Positions 8,634 to 17,520 of a stretch of DNA of 64,000 nucleotides are shown here, one piece after another. The notes beneath the pieces are model-generated. The model was given only the letters and a program-made list of their open reading frames with translations. It was not told the origin of the DNA and ran no database searches. The DNA lies in NCBI GenBank assembly GCA_903908285.1, contig CAIVRH010000029.1:38037-102036 (forward strand). Reading direction: 5' to 3'. Source of the DNA: an uncultured candidate division Zixibacteria bacterium. Lineage in GTDB: Bacteria; Zixibacteria; MSB-5A5; SM1-73. Position numbers and translations under genes: made by a program. Each line of letters opens with the position of its first letter. The stretch's first letter is position 1.

Positions 8634-8822
8634 ATGTCTGTAAGACGTGCAACAATCATAAAGTATTTTAAAGAGAATGGATTCTATTTACTGCGTGAAG
8701 GTGGCAAGCACTCCATCTATACTAACGGGTTTAAAACATTGCCAATCAAAAGACACCGGACTCTCGATCGAATAACCGCTAATGAACTATGTAAACAGGC
8801 AGGATTAGATCCGATATTCTAA
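8634..8822 (+). CDS. hicA: HicA-family toxin (mRNA interferase)
   Basis: 62 residues with the double-stranded-RNA-binding-like HicA fold: helix RRATIIKYFKENGF, then strand-turn-strand LLREGGKHSIYTNG with the conserved GGKH catalytic histidine (His26), and the tail ELCKQAGL. It cleaves mRNA ribosome-independently when free of HicB. The start lies directly after the hicB stop, so the two form one operon. The key residue is intact, so it is probably functional. Confidence 0.88.
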   Translation: MSVRRATIIKYFKENGFYLLREGGKHSIYTNGFKTLPIKRHRTLDRITANELCKQAGLDPIF

Positions 8823-8891
8823 AAAAAGGGAATTGAAAGGTTTTACCGAAATAGTTGAATGGTTTGCTGAATCGGCGTTCGGAGGTATAAC

Positions 8892-10547
8892 ATGGAATAT
8901 AAACCAATAAAGGCACCTCATGGCAACACCCTCTCCTGCAAAGGTTGGCATCAGGAGGCGGCTATGCGGATGCTCATGAATAATTTAGACGAGGAAGTGG
9001 CGGAAAAGCCACAGGAACTCATCATCTATGGCGGATCGGGAAAAGCTGCCCGCAATTGGGAATGTTATCACGCTATCGTGGAAAGTTTAAAGAACCTGGA
9101 GAATGATGAGACTCTTTTAGTGCAATCCGGTAAGCCGGTGGGAATTTTCAAAACTCATCCATACGCTCCCCGGGTATTGATAGCCAATTCCCATTTGGTT
9201 CCCGCCTGGGCTACCTGGGAGAAATTCCGGGAGTTGGAAAGATTGGGGCTGATCATGTTTGGACAGATGACTGCCGGAAGCTGGATTTATATAGGAACGC
9301 AGGGGATTTTACAGGGAACCTACGAAACTTTGGCCAGTGTGGCAAAAAAACATTTCGGTGGTGATCTTGCCGGAAGATTTATCCTCACCGGCGGGATGGG
9401 GGGGATGGGCGGCGCCCAGCCATTGGCGGGAACCATGAACGGCGCTGCCATTCTCTGTGTGGAAGTGGATAAAAGCCGGATCGAAAGAAGGCTCTCCAAG
9501 GGCTATTGCGAAAAGATGACCGACAATTTGGATGAAGCATTAATTTGGATTAACAAAGCCAAGGAAAAAAGAAAACCACTGTCGGTGGGACTTTTGGGCA
9601 ATTGTGCGGACACCCATCCGGAGATTTTAAGGAGAGGTATTATCCCCGACGTGGTTACCGATCAAACCAGCGCCCATGATGAATTAAACGGTTATGTTCC
9701 TTCCGGGATGACCTATGAGGAAGCTCTGATTTTGAGAAAGGAAAATCCCCAGGAATATATCAAAAAGTCCATGGAGTCGATTGCCGTTCATACCCAAGCC
9801 ATGCTCGGATTTCAAAAACAGGGATCCGTGGTTTTCGATTATGGGAATAATCTACGGGGTCAGGCACAAAAAGCCGGAGTTCAAGATGCTTTTGCTTATC
9901 CGGGATTCATCCCTGCATACATCCGGCCCTTGTTCTTTGAGGGTAAGGGACCTTTCCGCTGGGCTGCGCTGTCGGGTGATCCGGAGGATATCCGCCAAAC
10001 CGACAAGGTAGTCCTAAGAGAATTTAAACAGGATGAACCTCTGGTCCGTTGGATCAAATTAGCAGGAAAGAAGGTTCAATTCCAGGGGCTCCCAGCCCGG
10101 ATCTGCTGGTTGGGATATGGAGAAAGAGCACATTTTGGGGACATCATCAACCGGATGGTCAAACGGGGTAAGTTAAAAGCCCCCATCGTGATCGGCAGAG
10201 ATCATCTGGATTGCGGCTCGGTTGCTTCACCTTACCGGGAGACCGAAGGGATGAAGGATGGCTCGGATGCCATTGCCGACTGGCCCATTTTAAACGGTCT
10301 TTTGAATGCAGTATCGGGCGCCTCCTGGGTTTCGGTCCATCACGGCGGCGGAGTGGGGATCGGTAATTCAATTCATGCCGGAATGGTTATCGTGGCAGAT
10401 GGTTCCAAGGAGATGAAAATCAGATTGGAGCGGGTCCTGACCAACGACCCGGGAACTGGTGTCATGCGTCACGCCGATGCCGGCTATGAGGGTGCTATCA
10501 TGTTTGCCAAAGAAAAGGGAATTAAAATACCAATGAGGAAGATGTAA
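8892..10547 (+). CDS. hutU: Urocanate hydratase
   Basis: 551 residues, the usual length. It converts urocanate to imidazolonepropionate with NAD+ as tightly bound electrophile. Visible family motifs are [41 protein letters not shown] (NAD-binding glycine-rich loop), the [15 protein letters not shown] segment and [15 protein letters not shown] with the active-site cysteine (Cys405), then [11 protein letters not shown]. The start has GGAGG six to eight bases upstream. hutI lies 1.9 kb downstream on the same strand, with two methyltransferases between; hutH and the final hydrolase are not in the window. Confidence 0.97.
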   Translation: MEYKPIKAPHGNTLSCKGWHQEAAMRMLMNNLDEEVAEKPQELIIYGGSGKAARNWECYHAIVESLKNLENDETLLVQSGKPVGIFKTHPYAPRVLIANSHLVPAWATWEKFRELERLGLIMFGQMTAGSWIYIGTQGILQGTYETLASVAKKHFGGDLAGRFILTGGMGGMGGAQPLAGTMNGAAILCVEVDKSRIERRLSKGYCEKMTDNLDEALIWINKAKEKRKPLSVGLLGNCADTHPEILRRGIIPDVVTDQTSAHDELNGYVPSGMTYEEALILRKENPQEYIKKSMESIAVHTQAMLGFQKQGSVVFDYGNNLRGQAQKAGVQDAFAYPGFIPAYIRPLFFEGKGPFRWAALSGDPEDIRQTDKVVLREFKQDEPLVRWIKLAGKKVQFQGLPARICWLGYGERAHFGDIINRMVKRGKLKAPIVIGRDHLDCGSVASPYRETEGMKDGSDAIADWPILNGLLNAVSGASWVSVHHGGGVGIGNSIHAGMVIVADGSKEMKIRLERVLTNDPGTGVMRHADAGYEGAIMFAKEKGIKIPMRKM

Positions 10548-10554
10548 TTTTAAT

Positions 10555-10631
10555 GTAGGGGTGGAGCTGAAGCTCCACCCTTTAAAAATAAATTTATACA
10601 CTTTCGGACGAATCTGAAGATTCACCCCTAC
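10555..10631. repeat. REPIN-like doublet (family 2)
   Basis: GTAGGGGTGGAGCTGAAGCTCCACCC is followed, inverted, by GGACGAATCTGAAGATTCA and CCCCTAC. The whole unit could fold as one hairpin closed by GTAGGGG/CCCCTAC or as two smaller ones. Confidence 0.8.
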
Positions 10632-10645
10632 GATTTTCGAACCAT

Positions 10646-11455
10646 ATGAAAAAATATCTTAAAACCAACTTAGCCCTCTGGAATGAATGGGCTCCCATCA
10701 ACGCCAATTCGAAGTTTTACGACGTTGAGGGTTTCAAAGCTGGGCGATGCACTCTTCACTCCACCGAGTTGGAGGAACTGGGTGATGTCTCCGGGAAATC
10801 CCTGCTTCACTTACAGTGCCATTTCGGTATGGATACTATGTCCTGGGCTCGACTGGGCGCAAAAGTAACCGGGGTGGACTTTTCCGAAAAAGCCATCAAG
10901 TTGGCAAAATCCTTAAGCCAGGAGCTGAACATTAAGGCAAAGTTCATCTGCTCTGATGTTTACAGTCTACCCAAGGTACTGAGTGGTAAATTCGATATCG
11001 TCTTCACCTCAATCGGTGTTCTGCCCTGGTTACCAGATATCCAAAAATGGGCTGATGTCATCTCCCATTTTCTCAAACCCAAAGGGATTTTCTATATCAT
11101 CGAAGGCCATCCCATAATCCATATCTTCGAAAACGAAAGCTACACTAAGAAGTTGAAGATGTGCCATACCTACTTCTATTCTCCCGTGCCGACAAAATAT
11201 GAGCCGGACGGCTCCTATGCCGACCGGACCGCCAAAGTGGTCAATCCATCCTATGAGTGGACTCACAGCTTGGGGGATATTATCAATGCCCTCATCTCGG
11301 CCGGTTTGAGAATCGAATTTGTACACGAGTTTCCCTTTTGTCATTACGATGCTTTCCCTTTCTTGGAAGAAACCGAACCCGGCAAGTGGAGGTTACCTCA
11401 TAACCAGGAGTTCATCCCATTGATGTTTTCTCTAAAGGCTAAGAAATATGTATGA
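10646..11455 (+). CDS. Class I SAM-dependent methyltransferase
   Basis: 269 residues. Motif I is LLHLQCHFGMDTMSWARLGA, followed by VTGVDFSEKAIKLAKSL (motif II) and FDIVFTSIGVLPWLPDI, then a long C-terminal region with EPDGSYADRTAKVVNPSYEW. The substrate is unknown; homologues are annotated only as methyltransferases. It has no clear ribosome-binding site, and lies between hutU and hutI bounded by two REPIN-like doublets, suggesting it may be an insertion into a former hut operon rather than part of the pathway. Confidence 0.85.
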   Translation: MKKYLKTNLALWNEWAPINANSKFYDVEGFKAGRCTLHSTELEELGDVSGKSLLHLQCHFGMDTMSWARLGAKVTGVDFSEKAIKLAKSLSQELNIKAKFICSDVYSLPKVLSGKFDIVFTSIGVLPWLPDIQKWADVISHFLKPKGIFYIIEGHPIIHIFENESYTKKLKMCHTYFYSPVPTKYEPDGSYADRTAKVVNPSYEWTHSLGDIINALISAGLRIEFVHEFPFCHYDAFPFLEETEPGKWRLPHNQEFIPLMFSLKAKKYV

Positions 11456-11463
11456 GTATTATT

Positions 11464-11532
11464 GTAGGGGTGGAGCTAAAGCTCCACCCGCTTTTACAGG
11501 TTAATACGACCGAATCTTAAGATTCGCCCCTG
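11464..11532. repeat. REPIN-like doublet (family 2)
   Basis: GTAGGGGTGGAGCTAAAGCTCCACCC followed by GACCGAATCTTAAGATTCGCCCCTGC. It is nearly the same as the element after hutU but with changed loops and a decayed right end (CCTGC instead of CCTAC). Confidence 0.8.
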
Positions 11533-11566
11533 CTTAGCACAACGCCAGTTATTAAGGGAACCAATA

Positions 11567-12385
11567 GTGTTCGCTGCGCACGAAATACTGCAATGTCCAC
11601 TCTGCAAAATCGACATTAATGAAAATTTGAGATGCTCAATATGTGGTGAAGAATATGTATTAATGAATGATGTATATGTGCTGCTAAATCACAAATTAGC
11701 GGACAAAGAGTGGAAATGGGATCAAAGTCTTTTCTCCGATGACAAAATGGAAGTGATGATGAAAGAATATCGACGCTATTTAAATGATGAGACCAAAACT
11801 GCCCAAGGGATTTGGTGGTCGGAAATGAACAAATATATCAACAGTTTTCGGGGTATCGTCGGTGACATAGCAACGGGTTTAGGCAGTATGTTTGAGAAAC
11901 TGTTAAAAACGGAAACGGATTTCTTTCCCATAGCCACAGATGTAGATCCAAATGTCTTGGGTTGGACGAGTACGAAAATGAAAGAGAAATATCAAAAGGA
12001 GTTCATTTCTGTAGCCACCGATGCAAGACACTTTGCCTTTAAGGAAAACACATTTGATTATTTGACTTCTTTAGCGGGTTTGAATAATATCCCGGATACA
12101 ACGACTGTCTTAGCAGAGCTCTATAGAGTTTTAAAAAAGGGTGGAAAACTGGTGATGATGCATAGTTTCGTGGAAGAACAAAGCAAGTCCTTTAAGTTGG
12201 CGCAAGAATTCAATATGAGCACAGCATTTGTTGAGAGATTTTTGATTGAAGATTTAAACCAAGTTGGATTCAAAAAAGTAAAAGCGAACATACCATCTTC
12301 TGCTTTCTGGGCAGAAAATCCGATGGATGGTTTACCTGTGGCTGGTGATCTTCAGTATTTCGCAATTATTGAAGCAGAAAAATGA
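11567..12385 (+). CDS. Methyltransferase with N-terminal Trm112-like zinc ribbon
   Basis: 272 residues. The first 40 residues carry a four-cysteine ribbon (CPLCKIDINENLRCSICG) like Trm112/RlmA-type leaders. The methyltransferase half has a motif I variant (GDIATGLGSMFEKLL), DVDPNVLGWT, ATDARHFAFKENTFDYL and ELYRVLKKGGKLVMMHSF, which fits class I, SAM-binding type 11. The start is GTG after AAGGGA. The second methyltransferase between hutU and hutI; base composition is a little more AT-rich than the hut genes. Substrate unknown. Confidence 0.78.
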   Translation: MFAAHEILQCPLCKIDINENLRCSICGEEYVLMNDVYVLLNHKLADKEWKWDQSLFSDDKMEVMMKEYRRYLNDETKTAQGIWWSEMNKYINSFRGIVGDIATGLGSMFEKLLKTETDFFPIATDVDPNVLGWTSTKMKEKYQKEFISVATDARHFAFKENTFDYLTSLAGLNNIPDTTTVLAELYRVLKKGGKLVMMHSFVEEQSKSFKLAQEFNMSTAFVERFLIEDLNQVGFKKVKANIPSSAFWAENPMDGLPVAGDLQYFAIIEAEK

Positions 12386-12415
12386 CTTATATTATTGCAT
12401 AAAATGAGATCAAAA

Positions 12416-13696
12416 ATGAAATCTGTCAGTTTGTTAATCCAAAACGCCCGCCAGCTTTTGACCTTACGATCAGATCAAACGGGTCCCCGTACCGGAAAGC
12501 ACCTTGAAGATTTGGGGATGGTAGAAGACGGGTCAGTTGCTGTTTCTGAAGACAAAATTATATTGGTGGGAAAAACCAAAGAGGTTTTGGAGCAGATTAA
12601 AATCGATAAGCGGACGAAAGTAATTGATGCCAGGGATAAAGTTATTCTCCCCGGATTTGTCGATTGCCATACCCACCCGGTATTTGTTAACACCAGAGAA
12701 GATGAATTTGAAATGCGCATCAAGGGGAAAAGCTACCAGGAGATAGCCGCATCCGGAGGAGGAATCAAATCCAGCGTCAAAGCTCTAAGATCAAAATCCA
12801 AAGAGGAGTTAGTCCAATTAGCCCTCCCTCGTCTTGACCGGATGCTCTCCTACGGAACCACTACCATCGAAGCCAAAAGCGGTTATGGTTTATCTGTGGC
12901 AGATGAGATCAAGATGCTGGAGGTGATAGCAAAGCTAAATCGGATTCATCCCATCGATTTGATTCCTACATTTCTCGGAGCACACGAAATTCCGGAGGAA
13001 TATAAGAACAGGCGCAAGGATTATATTAAATTGATAACCGAAAAGATGATCCCGGAGGTGGCAAAAAGAAAACTAGCTGTCTTTTGTGATATATTTTGTG
13101 AAAAGGGAGTATTTGATATCGAAGAGTCGAGGAAGATTCTAACCGTTGCCAAAGAACATGGATTCAAACTCAAACTCCATGCGGATCAGCTTTCTCCTTT
13201 AGGTGGAGCCAAACTCGCAGCAGAATTAGGTGCTGTATCTGCCGATCATCTGGAGTTCATCGATGACGAAGGAATCCGAATGATGAAAAAAGCAGGTGTC
13301 ATCGGAGTTTTGCTCCCCGGTGCTTGTTTTGGTTTGGGATTAAAGGAGTATCCGCCGGCTAAAAAGATGATAGCTAAAGGATTACCGGTAGCATTAGCCA
13401 CCGATTTTAATCCTGGTAGTTCCATGACCGAATCCATGCCTATCATCTTGAGCTTGGCCTGTCTGATGATGAAGATGACCCCCACCGAAGCCATTACCGC
13501 ATCAACGATAAACTCCGCCTACGCCGTAGATAAAACAAAGGAAGTGGGAAGCATAGAAGTGGGGAAAAAAGCCGATCTGGTCATATGGAATGTGCAAAAT
13601 TACAAAGAAATTCCCTATCATTACGGAGTGAATTTAATTAATCAGGTGATAAAAGATGGGAAGGTAATTCCTTCTCCCCTTGCGGGAGAAGGTTAG
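12416..13696 (+). CDS. hutI: Imidazolonepropionase
   Basis: About 426 residues from the chosen start. It hydrolyses imidazolonepropionate to formiminoglutamate in histidine breakdown. The amidohydrolase metal site shows DCHTHP (His85, His87), then KSGYGL, GAHEIP, KLHADQLS and ALATDFNPGSS. Homologues start just before the strand SLLIQNARQLLTL, so I prefer the ATG at 12416; in-frame TTG 12395 and ATG 12404 are alternatives. The last residues (PSPLAGEG) are encoded by a CTTCTCCCCTTGCGGGAGAAG palindrome of a common repeat type, so the natural C-terminus was probably extended by repeat insertion. Confidence 0.95.
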   Translation: MKSVSLLIQNARQLLTLRSDQTGPRTGKHLEDLGMVEDGSVAVSEDKIILVGKTKEVLEQIKIDKRTKVIDARDKVILPGFVDCHTHPVFVNTREDEFEMRIKGKSYQEIAASGGGIKSSVKALRSKSKEELVQLALPRLDRMLSYGTTTIEAKSGYGLSVADEIKMLEVIAKLNRIHPIDLIPTFLGAHEIPEEYKNRRKDYIKLITEKMIPEVAKRKLAVFCDIFCEKGVFDIEESRKILTVAKEHGFKLKLHADQLSPLGGAKLAAELGAVSADHLEFIDDEGIRMMKKAGVIGVLLPGACFGLGLKEYPPAKKMIAKGLPVALATDFNPGSSMTESMPIILSLACLMMKMTPTEAITASTINSAYAVDKTKEVGSIEVGKKADLVIWNVQNYKEIPYHYGVNLINQVIKDGKVIPSPLAGEG

Positions 13697-13784
13697 GGTG
13701 AAGGGGAATAAGTAATGACGAAAGTCACAAATCAGGAGCCCTGGATTCCTGAAATTGGCTTATCGATGAAAGGATTCCCTGAAA

Positions 13785-14282
13785 ATGATTATCTATGAAG
13801 AGATATTCCGGGCATTTCAGAAGCTGAAAGTAAAATACGTACTGGTGGGCGGAATTGCAGTTAACCTGCTTGGTTGTATGCGAAATACAGCCGATTTGGA
13901 TGTCCTTGTCGAAATGAGCGATGCTAATCTCAAAAAGATCATGGGGATTTTGAAAAACCTGGATTATCATGTGAAACAACCGATTGACCCAATGAAAATT
14001 CTGGATAAGAAGACCAGGGAGGATTTAATCGAAAAAAAACACATGAAGGCTCTTAATTTCTACAAAGAAAGGGAATTAAAAGAAATAGACATTATCATAG
14101 AATCCCCCATACCATACAAGGATGCCAAGAAGGATGTTATTTACATTAAAGTAGACGATCTAAGATTGCCGGTTATTTCTATAGATAACTTAATAAGAAT
14201 GAAACAGAAAACCGGACGGGCAGTCGATAAATTGGATATAGCGGAATTAACCAAAATAAAGAAGTTTAAGAAGGATCTATGA
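13785..14282 (+). CDS. Nucleotidyltransferase-fold protein (AbiEii/DUF6036-like)
   Basis: 165 residues. The N-terminal half has YVLVGGIAVNLLGCMRNTADLDVLVE, which is the GG...D-x-D pattern of the minimal nucleotidyltransferase fold. The third carboxylate is probably in EIDIIIESP. The C-terminal part, DDLRLPVISIDNLIRMKQKTGRAVDKLDIAEL, is typical of DUF6036/AbiEii-like proteins. Many such genes are toxins or stand-alone transferases in conflict loci. Its stop overlaps by four bases (ATGA) the start of a 53-residue gene, so the two are translationally coupled and probably form a pair. Confidence 0.75.
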   Translation: MIIYEEIFRAFQKLKVKYVLVGGIAVNLLGCMRNTADLDVLVEMSDANLKKIMGILKNLDYHVKQPIDPMKILDKKTREDLIEKKHMKALNFYKERELKEIDIIIESPIPYKDAKKDVIYIKVDDLRLPVISIDNLIRMKQKTGRAVDKLDIAELTKIKKFKKDL

Positions 14283-14440
14283 CTTTCGAGTGGGAAACCG
14301 AAGACGAGCGGCTTTTAAGATTCATGAAGATACCACCCAAGAAGAAGTTGGAGTGGCTACAGGAAATGCACGAGTTCATGGTTAAATGCTCATCCAAACG
14401 CACTATGGCTATTCGGCGCAAACTGAGAGAAATGAAATAG
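14279..14440 (+). CDS. Small helical partner of the nucleotidyltransferase
   Basis: 53 residues starting MTFEWETEDERLLRFM. It has a KIPPKKKLEWLQEMHEFM helix and a basic C-terminal tail (KRTMAIRRKLREMK). Small proteins with a KLEWLxExxxF helix are often found next to AbiEii/DUF6036-like transferases, which makes it a candidate antitoxin or subunit. It begins within the stop codon of the upstream gene (ATGA overlap), and no other gene follows for 230 bases. Confidence 0.6.
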   Translation: MTFEWETEDERLLRFMKIPPKKKLEWLQEMHEFMVKCSSKRTMAIRRKLREMK

Positions 14441-14502
14441 TAACTTAATAGATCCTTTCTCCTTGGAAATCAACACGAGATGGCGATAGAGGATTTTTTG
14501 TC

Positions 14503-14598
14503 CCCCTGACAAGGGGTTCACCCTGCCCTTCGGTCCTGAGACCTCTGGGTCGAAGGAAAGGGATTCACCCTGAAGGGGATTCAGGGGGTTCTGAGGAC
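14503..14598. repeat. CCCCCTGA-type palindromic repeat
   Basis: TCCCCCTGACAAGGGGTTCA, GGTCCTGAGACCT and GGGGATTCAGGGGGTTCTG together form nested inverted repeats. Related pieces occur at 28.6, 40.6 and 43.3 kb. It fills most of the gap before lptE. Confidence 0.7.
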
Positions 14599-14672
14599 AA
14601 CATCGTCAACTAATTGCTTATAGCAAACACCAGACTGATTAAACACAAGAAAGAAGAAGGTTGCGCCACATC

Positions 14673-15185
14673 ATGAAGTCACGATTCCAAAATTCCCATT
14701 ATTATCTTTTGTTTTTCCTTTTCTGTCTTCTGTTTTTTATTAACGGCTGCGGAGTTTATTCCTTTTCCGGTTCCGGAGTTTCGGGTGTAAAAACCATCGC
14801 CGTACCCTTGTTTGACAACCAGACTGAGCAGTATGGACTTCGCGAAGATCTTACTGCAAAGATTGCCGACCGATACGTCCAGGATAACACGCTGAAGGTG
14901 GTCAACGAGAAGATCGCCGACTCCATCCTGCGGGGAACCATCACCAAATACACCCGGGAAGCCTACACCTATGATGAAAACGAAAACATCAAAGAATACA
15001 TCGTCCGCATCTGGGTGAATGCCACCTTCGAAGAGAAAAAGAACAACAAAACCCTCTGGAAAGAGGACAATCTTCAGGGGTGGGGGATTTATTCCGCTCA
15101 GGATGAAACCGAGGATTTGGGAAAACAAAGAGCCCTGGATAAGCTCGCCGAAGATATTGTGAACAAAACGGTTAAAGGCTGGTAA
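14673..15185 (+). CDS. lptE: LptE-like LPS-assembly lipoprotein
   Basis: 170 residues. The N-terminus is a lipoprotein signal (basic KSRF, then LLFFLFCLLFFINGC with the acylated cysteine at 26). The mature part has YSFSGSGVSGVKTIAVPLFDN and RVWVNATFE-type strands typical of LptE/RlpB, the plug lipoprotein that inserts LPS with LptD at the outer membrane. In-frame TTG at 14661 directly abuts the AGAAGG site, so ATG at 14673 is the better start. The porV-like gene lies 190 bases downstream. Confidence 0.8.
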   Translation: MKSRFQNSHYYLLFFLFCLLFFINGCGVYSFSGSGVSGVKTIAVPLFDNQTEQYGLREDLTAKIADRYVQDNTLKVVNEKIADSILRGTITKYTREAYTYDENENIKEYIVRIWVNATFEEKKNNKTLWKEDNLQGWGIYSAQDETEDLGKQRALDKLAEDIVNKTVKGW

Positions 15186-15264
15186 TGGGGATAATCTTAA
15201 CCTCATCCATGGCTGGTCGCTTCCGGTGCAAGGAAAAGTGAGAAGATTATTTTCTCAAAAACGG

Positions 15265-15293
15265 TTGACTTTAGTCACCAGTCGAAGTAAATT
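15265..15293 (+). promoter_or_regulatory. Possible sigma-70 promoter for the porV-like gene
   Basis: TTGACT (15265-15270), a 17-base spacer and TAAATT (15288-15293), about 80 bases before the ATG. Confidence 0.4.
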
Positions 15294-15375
15294 TGAACAT
15301 ATGACAAACAATCATATTTACTGATAGGTAATACTTTAGGCAAGGTTGAAATCACTTTCAAAAATGAGGATCATA

Positions 15376-16320
15376 ATGAAAAAACTAATCGGATGGGGAA
15401 TATTCCTAACGTTTTTGACTGTTTTAATTTCATCTGCTGCTTGGGGAGCCAATTCCAAAGTTGGCACCACCGCTTATGGGTTCTTAAAAATTGATCCCAG
15501 CGCCAGATCCACCGGAATGGGGGGAGCTTTTGTGGGTTTGTCGAATGACGAAGCCGCATTGTATTTCAACCCTGCCGGATTGATTCAAACCGAGGGAAAA
15601 CGCTTTTTCACCACCTATAACAACTATTTAAGCGACATTCAGTCCGGATTTTTAGGTTATATTCATCCTTATAGCGAAAATCTCAAGCTGGGCGTTTCGG
15701 TTTGCTATTTCAATTATGGTTCTATGATCAAGACCGATGCCCAGGGTGTAAATTTAGGGACCTTTGGTGCTTCGGATATTGCTTTCGCTTTGTCCTTATC
15801 CAGAAAGGTGAATACCCGTTTTAGTTTGGGAGGAACCGGCAAGCTGATCTATGAAAAGATCGATGGTTACTCTTCCGACGCCCTGGCTTTGGACCTTGGA
15901 GCTTTTTATATCTCAGGGGATAACCGTACGCGCATCGGCGGTATGGCTCAAAACCTCGGGGTCCAGCTAAAAGGCGCCACCGAGTCGCATAAGGACCAGC
16001 TGCCCACATCGGTCAAGCTAGGTCTCTCTCACCAGTTGAGGGAGCTGCCCTTGATTTTTGCCGCAGATATTGCCAAACCCATGGATAATGACATCTATTT
16101 CAACCTGGGTGGAGAGTTCACCGCCTTGAAACCCCTTTATTTGAGGGTGGGTTGGAGCTCCTTTGGCAAAAACTATAAAACCGATTCCGATAAAGATAAT
16201 TTGGCGGGATTTGCAGCCGGCTTTGGCGTAACCTGGAAGGTCTACCGCTTTGATTATGCTTATTCCTCGTATGCCGATTTAGGCGGGGTGCATAAGATTT
16301 CGATCTCAGGGGGAATCTAG
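15376..16320 (+). CDS. PorV/PorQ-like outer-membrane beta-barrel protein
   Basis: 314 residues. After a signal peptide (KKLIGWGIFLTFLTVLISSAAWGA) the mature start LKIDPSARSTGMGGAFVGLSNDEAALYFNPAG is the clear family signature. PorV-type proteins are FadL-fold barrels, and in Bacteroidetes they shuttle cargo of the type IX secretion system. The last strands (AGFGVTWKVYRFDYAYSSY...GGVHKISISGGI) complete the barrel. ATG 15376 is preferred because AGGA lies 7 bases upstream; the frame extends to 15346 without a signal. Genes with FlgD-like C-terminal domains elsewhere in the window could be cargo of such a system, but no type IX secretion core genes are seen. Confidence 0.82.
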   Translation: MKKLIGWGIFLTFLTVLISSAAWGANSKVGTTAYGFLKIDPSARSTGMGGAFVGLSNDEAALYFNPAGLIQTEGKRFFTTYNNYLSDIQSGFLGYIHPYSENLKLGVSVCYFNYGSMIKTDAQGVNLGTFGASDIAFALSLSRKVNTRFSLGGTGKLIYEKIDGYSSDALALDLGAFYISGDNRTRIGGMAQNLGVQLKGATESHKDQLPTSVKLGLSHQLRELPLIFAADIAKPMDNDIYFNLGGEFTALKPLYLRVGWSSFGKNYKTDSDKDNLAGFAAGFGVTWKVYRFDYAYSSYADLGGVHKISISGGI

Positions 16321-16352
16321 ACTTTGAGTATTTTCTTGGTGTATTTCGCGTA

Positions 16353-16412
16353 GCTAAACCTTCACTTGTCCTGAGTTTATCGAAGGATCGAAGGAGGACT
16401 AAGCTGGCGAGC
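16353..16412. repeat. GCTAAGCCTTCAC/CGAAGGATGG palindromic repeat
   Basis: GCTAAACCTTCACTTGTCCTGAG and ATCGAAGGATCGAAGGAGGACTAAGCTGGCGAG. A shorter copy lies after glmM (18929-18977). The rest of the 16321-16596 gap shows nothing else. Confidence 0.65.
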
Positions 16413-16596
16413 TTCAAGTAAATTTAGGTGCACAATCCTCCTGCCCCGGATGCAATAAACGATCTTTAGGTTTGTGAAATAAATAGCAACCTCCTGCTTT
16501 CCGATATATAATGGTCAAGTATTCTCTTGGTTTTTCACGAAAGATATGGTATCCTCTGCCATGACCAGTAAATTATCCAACCTCTGAGGTGCTGCT

Positions 16597-17520
16597 TTGC
16601 AAACTTATGATTTAGCCATCGCCTGGTGCTGGAAATACGATGCTGATTTTGTCTCCCAGATAGATAGCCAAAGCGTGAAACGGGGGATATCACCATATCT
16701 GATTCATTTCCATAATTTATTCGAAACCATCACCCGGATGGAAAAAGGAGAGCTGGGGTTCAAAATCTTTTTTGACCGGGCTTCCGATCAGGAGGAGGAT
16801 TTCGAGCAGTTGGCGGATATTTTGCAGAAGCAGGGTGCCAGGATGATCAATGATGTGGATAGGGCCACCTGGGCAACCGACAAAGCCACCATGCATCTGG
16901 AATTCCTCACCCATGGCATACATGTCCCTTATACCATTATATTGCCTCCCTGGGAAGATCGACAGGAGTTGGATTCGATTCATCTGAATAAGGTTGGAAC
17001 CCCCTTTGTGATCAAACCTGCTTGCGGAGGATGTGGCGACGGGGTGATCTTAAATGCCCGGACCACAGATGACATTCAAGCTGCGCGGCAGCAGTTCCCT
17101 TACGATAAATATCTGGTTCAGGAAAAGATCTCGCCGATTCAGATAAATGGACACCGGGCTTGGTTTCGCGTTTTTTACTCCTGCGGGGAGGTTCTTCCCT
17201 GCTGGTGGGATGATCAGACCACCATTGCAGATGTTTTATCCCCATCCGATATCGACCAGAAGATTTATTCCGACATTAACCATATCATGCGGAAAATCGC
17301 CCAAATTTCCCAATTGGATCTTTTCTCCACCGAAATCGCCTTAACCCAAGAACATAAACTGTTGGTTATCGATCACGTGAACGATCAGGTGGATCTGAGG
17401 AAAAAGTCGGCTTATCTGGATGGCATACCGGATGAGGTGGTGGATGGTATAGTAGTCAATTTAATCGACTGGGTAGTAAAAACGATTCATCCATTTTCCA
17501 CACCCAAAGAGTCCTCCTGA
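16597..17520 (+). CDS. ATP-grasp domain protein
   Basis: 307 residues, the length of a stand-alone RimK-like ATP-grasp ligase. The ATP-binding core is HLNKVGTPFVIKPACGGCGDGVILNA (lysine and glycine-rich loop), then YLVQEKISPIQINGHRAWFRVFY with the hinge E-K and arginines, and near the end DLFSTEIALTQEHKLLVIDHVNDQVDLR with the metal-binding E/D/N. The substrate is unknown. The start is TTG with TGAGGTG 7 bases upstream. Its stop overlaps the ATG of glmM by one base, so it shares an operon with amino-sugar genes; an acceptor in the envelope precursor pathway is possible but not shown. Confidence 0.72.
   Translation: MQTYDLAIAWCWKYDADFVSQIDSQSVKRGISPYLIHFHNLFETITRMEKGELGFKIFFDRASDQEEDFEQLADILQKQGARMINDVDRATWATDKATMHLEFLTHGIHVPYTIILPPWEDRQELDSIHLNKVGTPFVIKPACGGCGDGVILNARTTDDIQAARQQFPYDKYLVQEKISPIQINGHRAWFRVFYSCGEVLPCWWDDQTTIADVLSPSDIDQKIYSDINHIMRKIAQISQLDLFSTEIALTQEHKLLVIDHVNDQVDLRKKSAYLDGIPDEVVDGIVVNLIDWVVKTIHPFSTPKESS

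Noticed and set aside
13715..13798. 27-codon frame overlapping the nucleotidyltransferase start
   Set aside because: It has an AAGGGGAA before it but the composition and position suggest chance; no homology basis.
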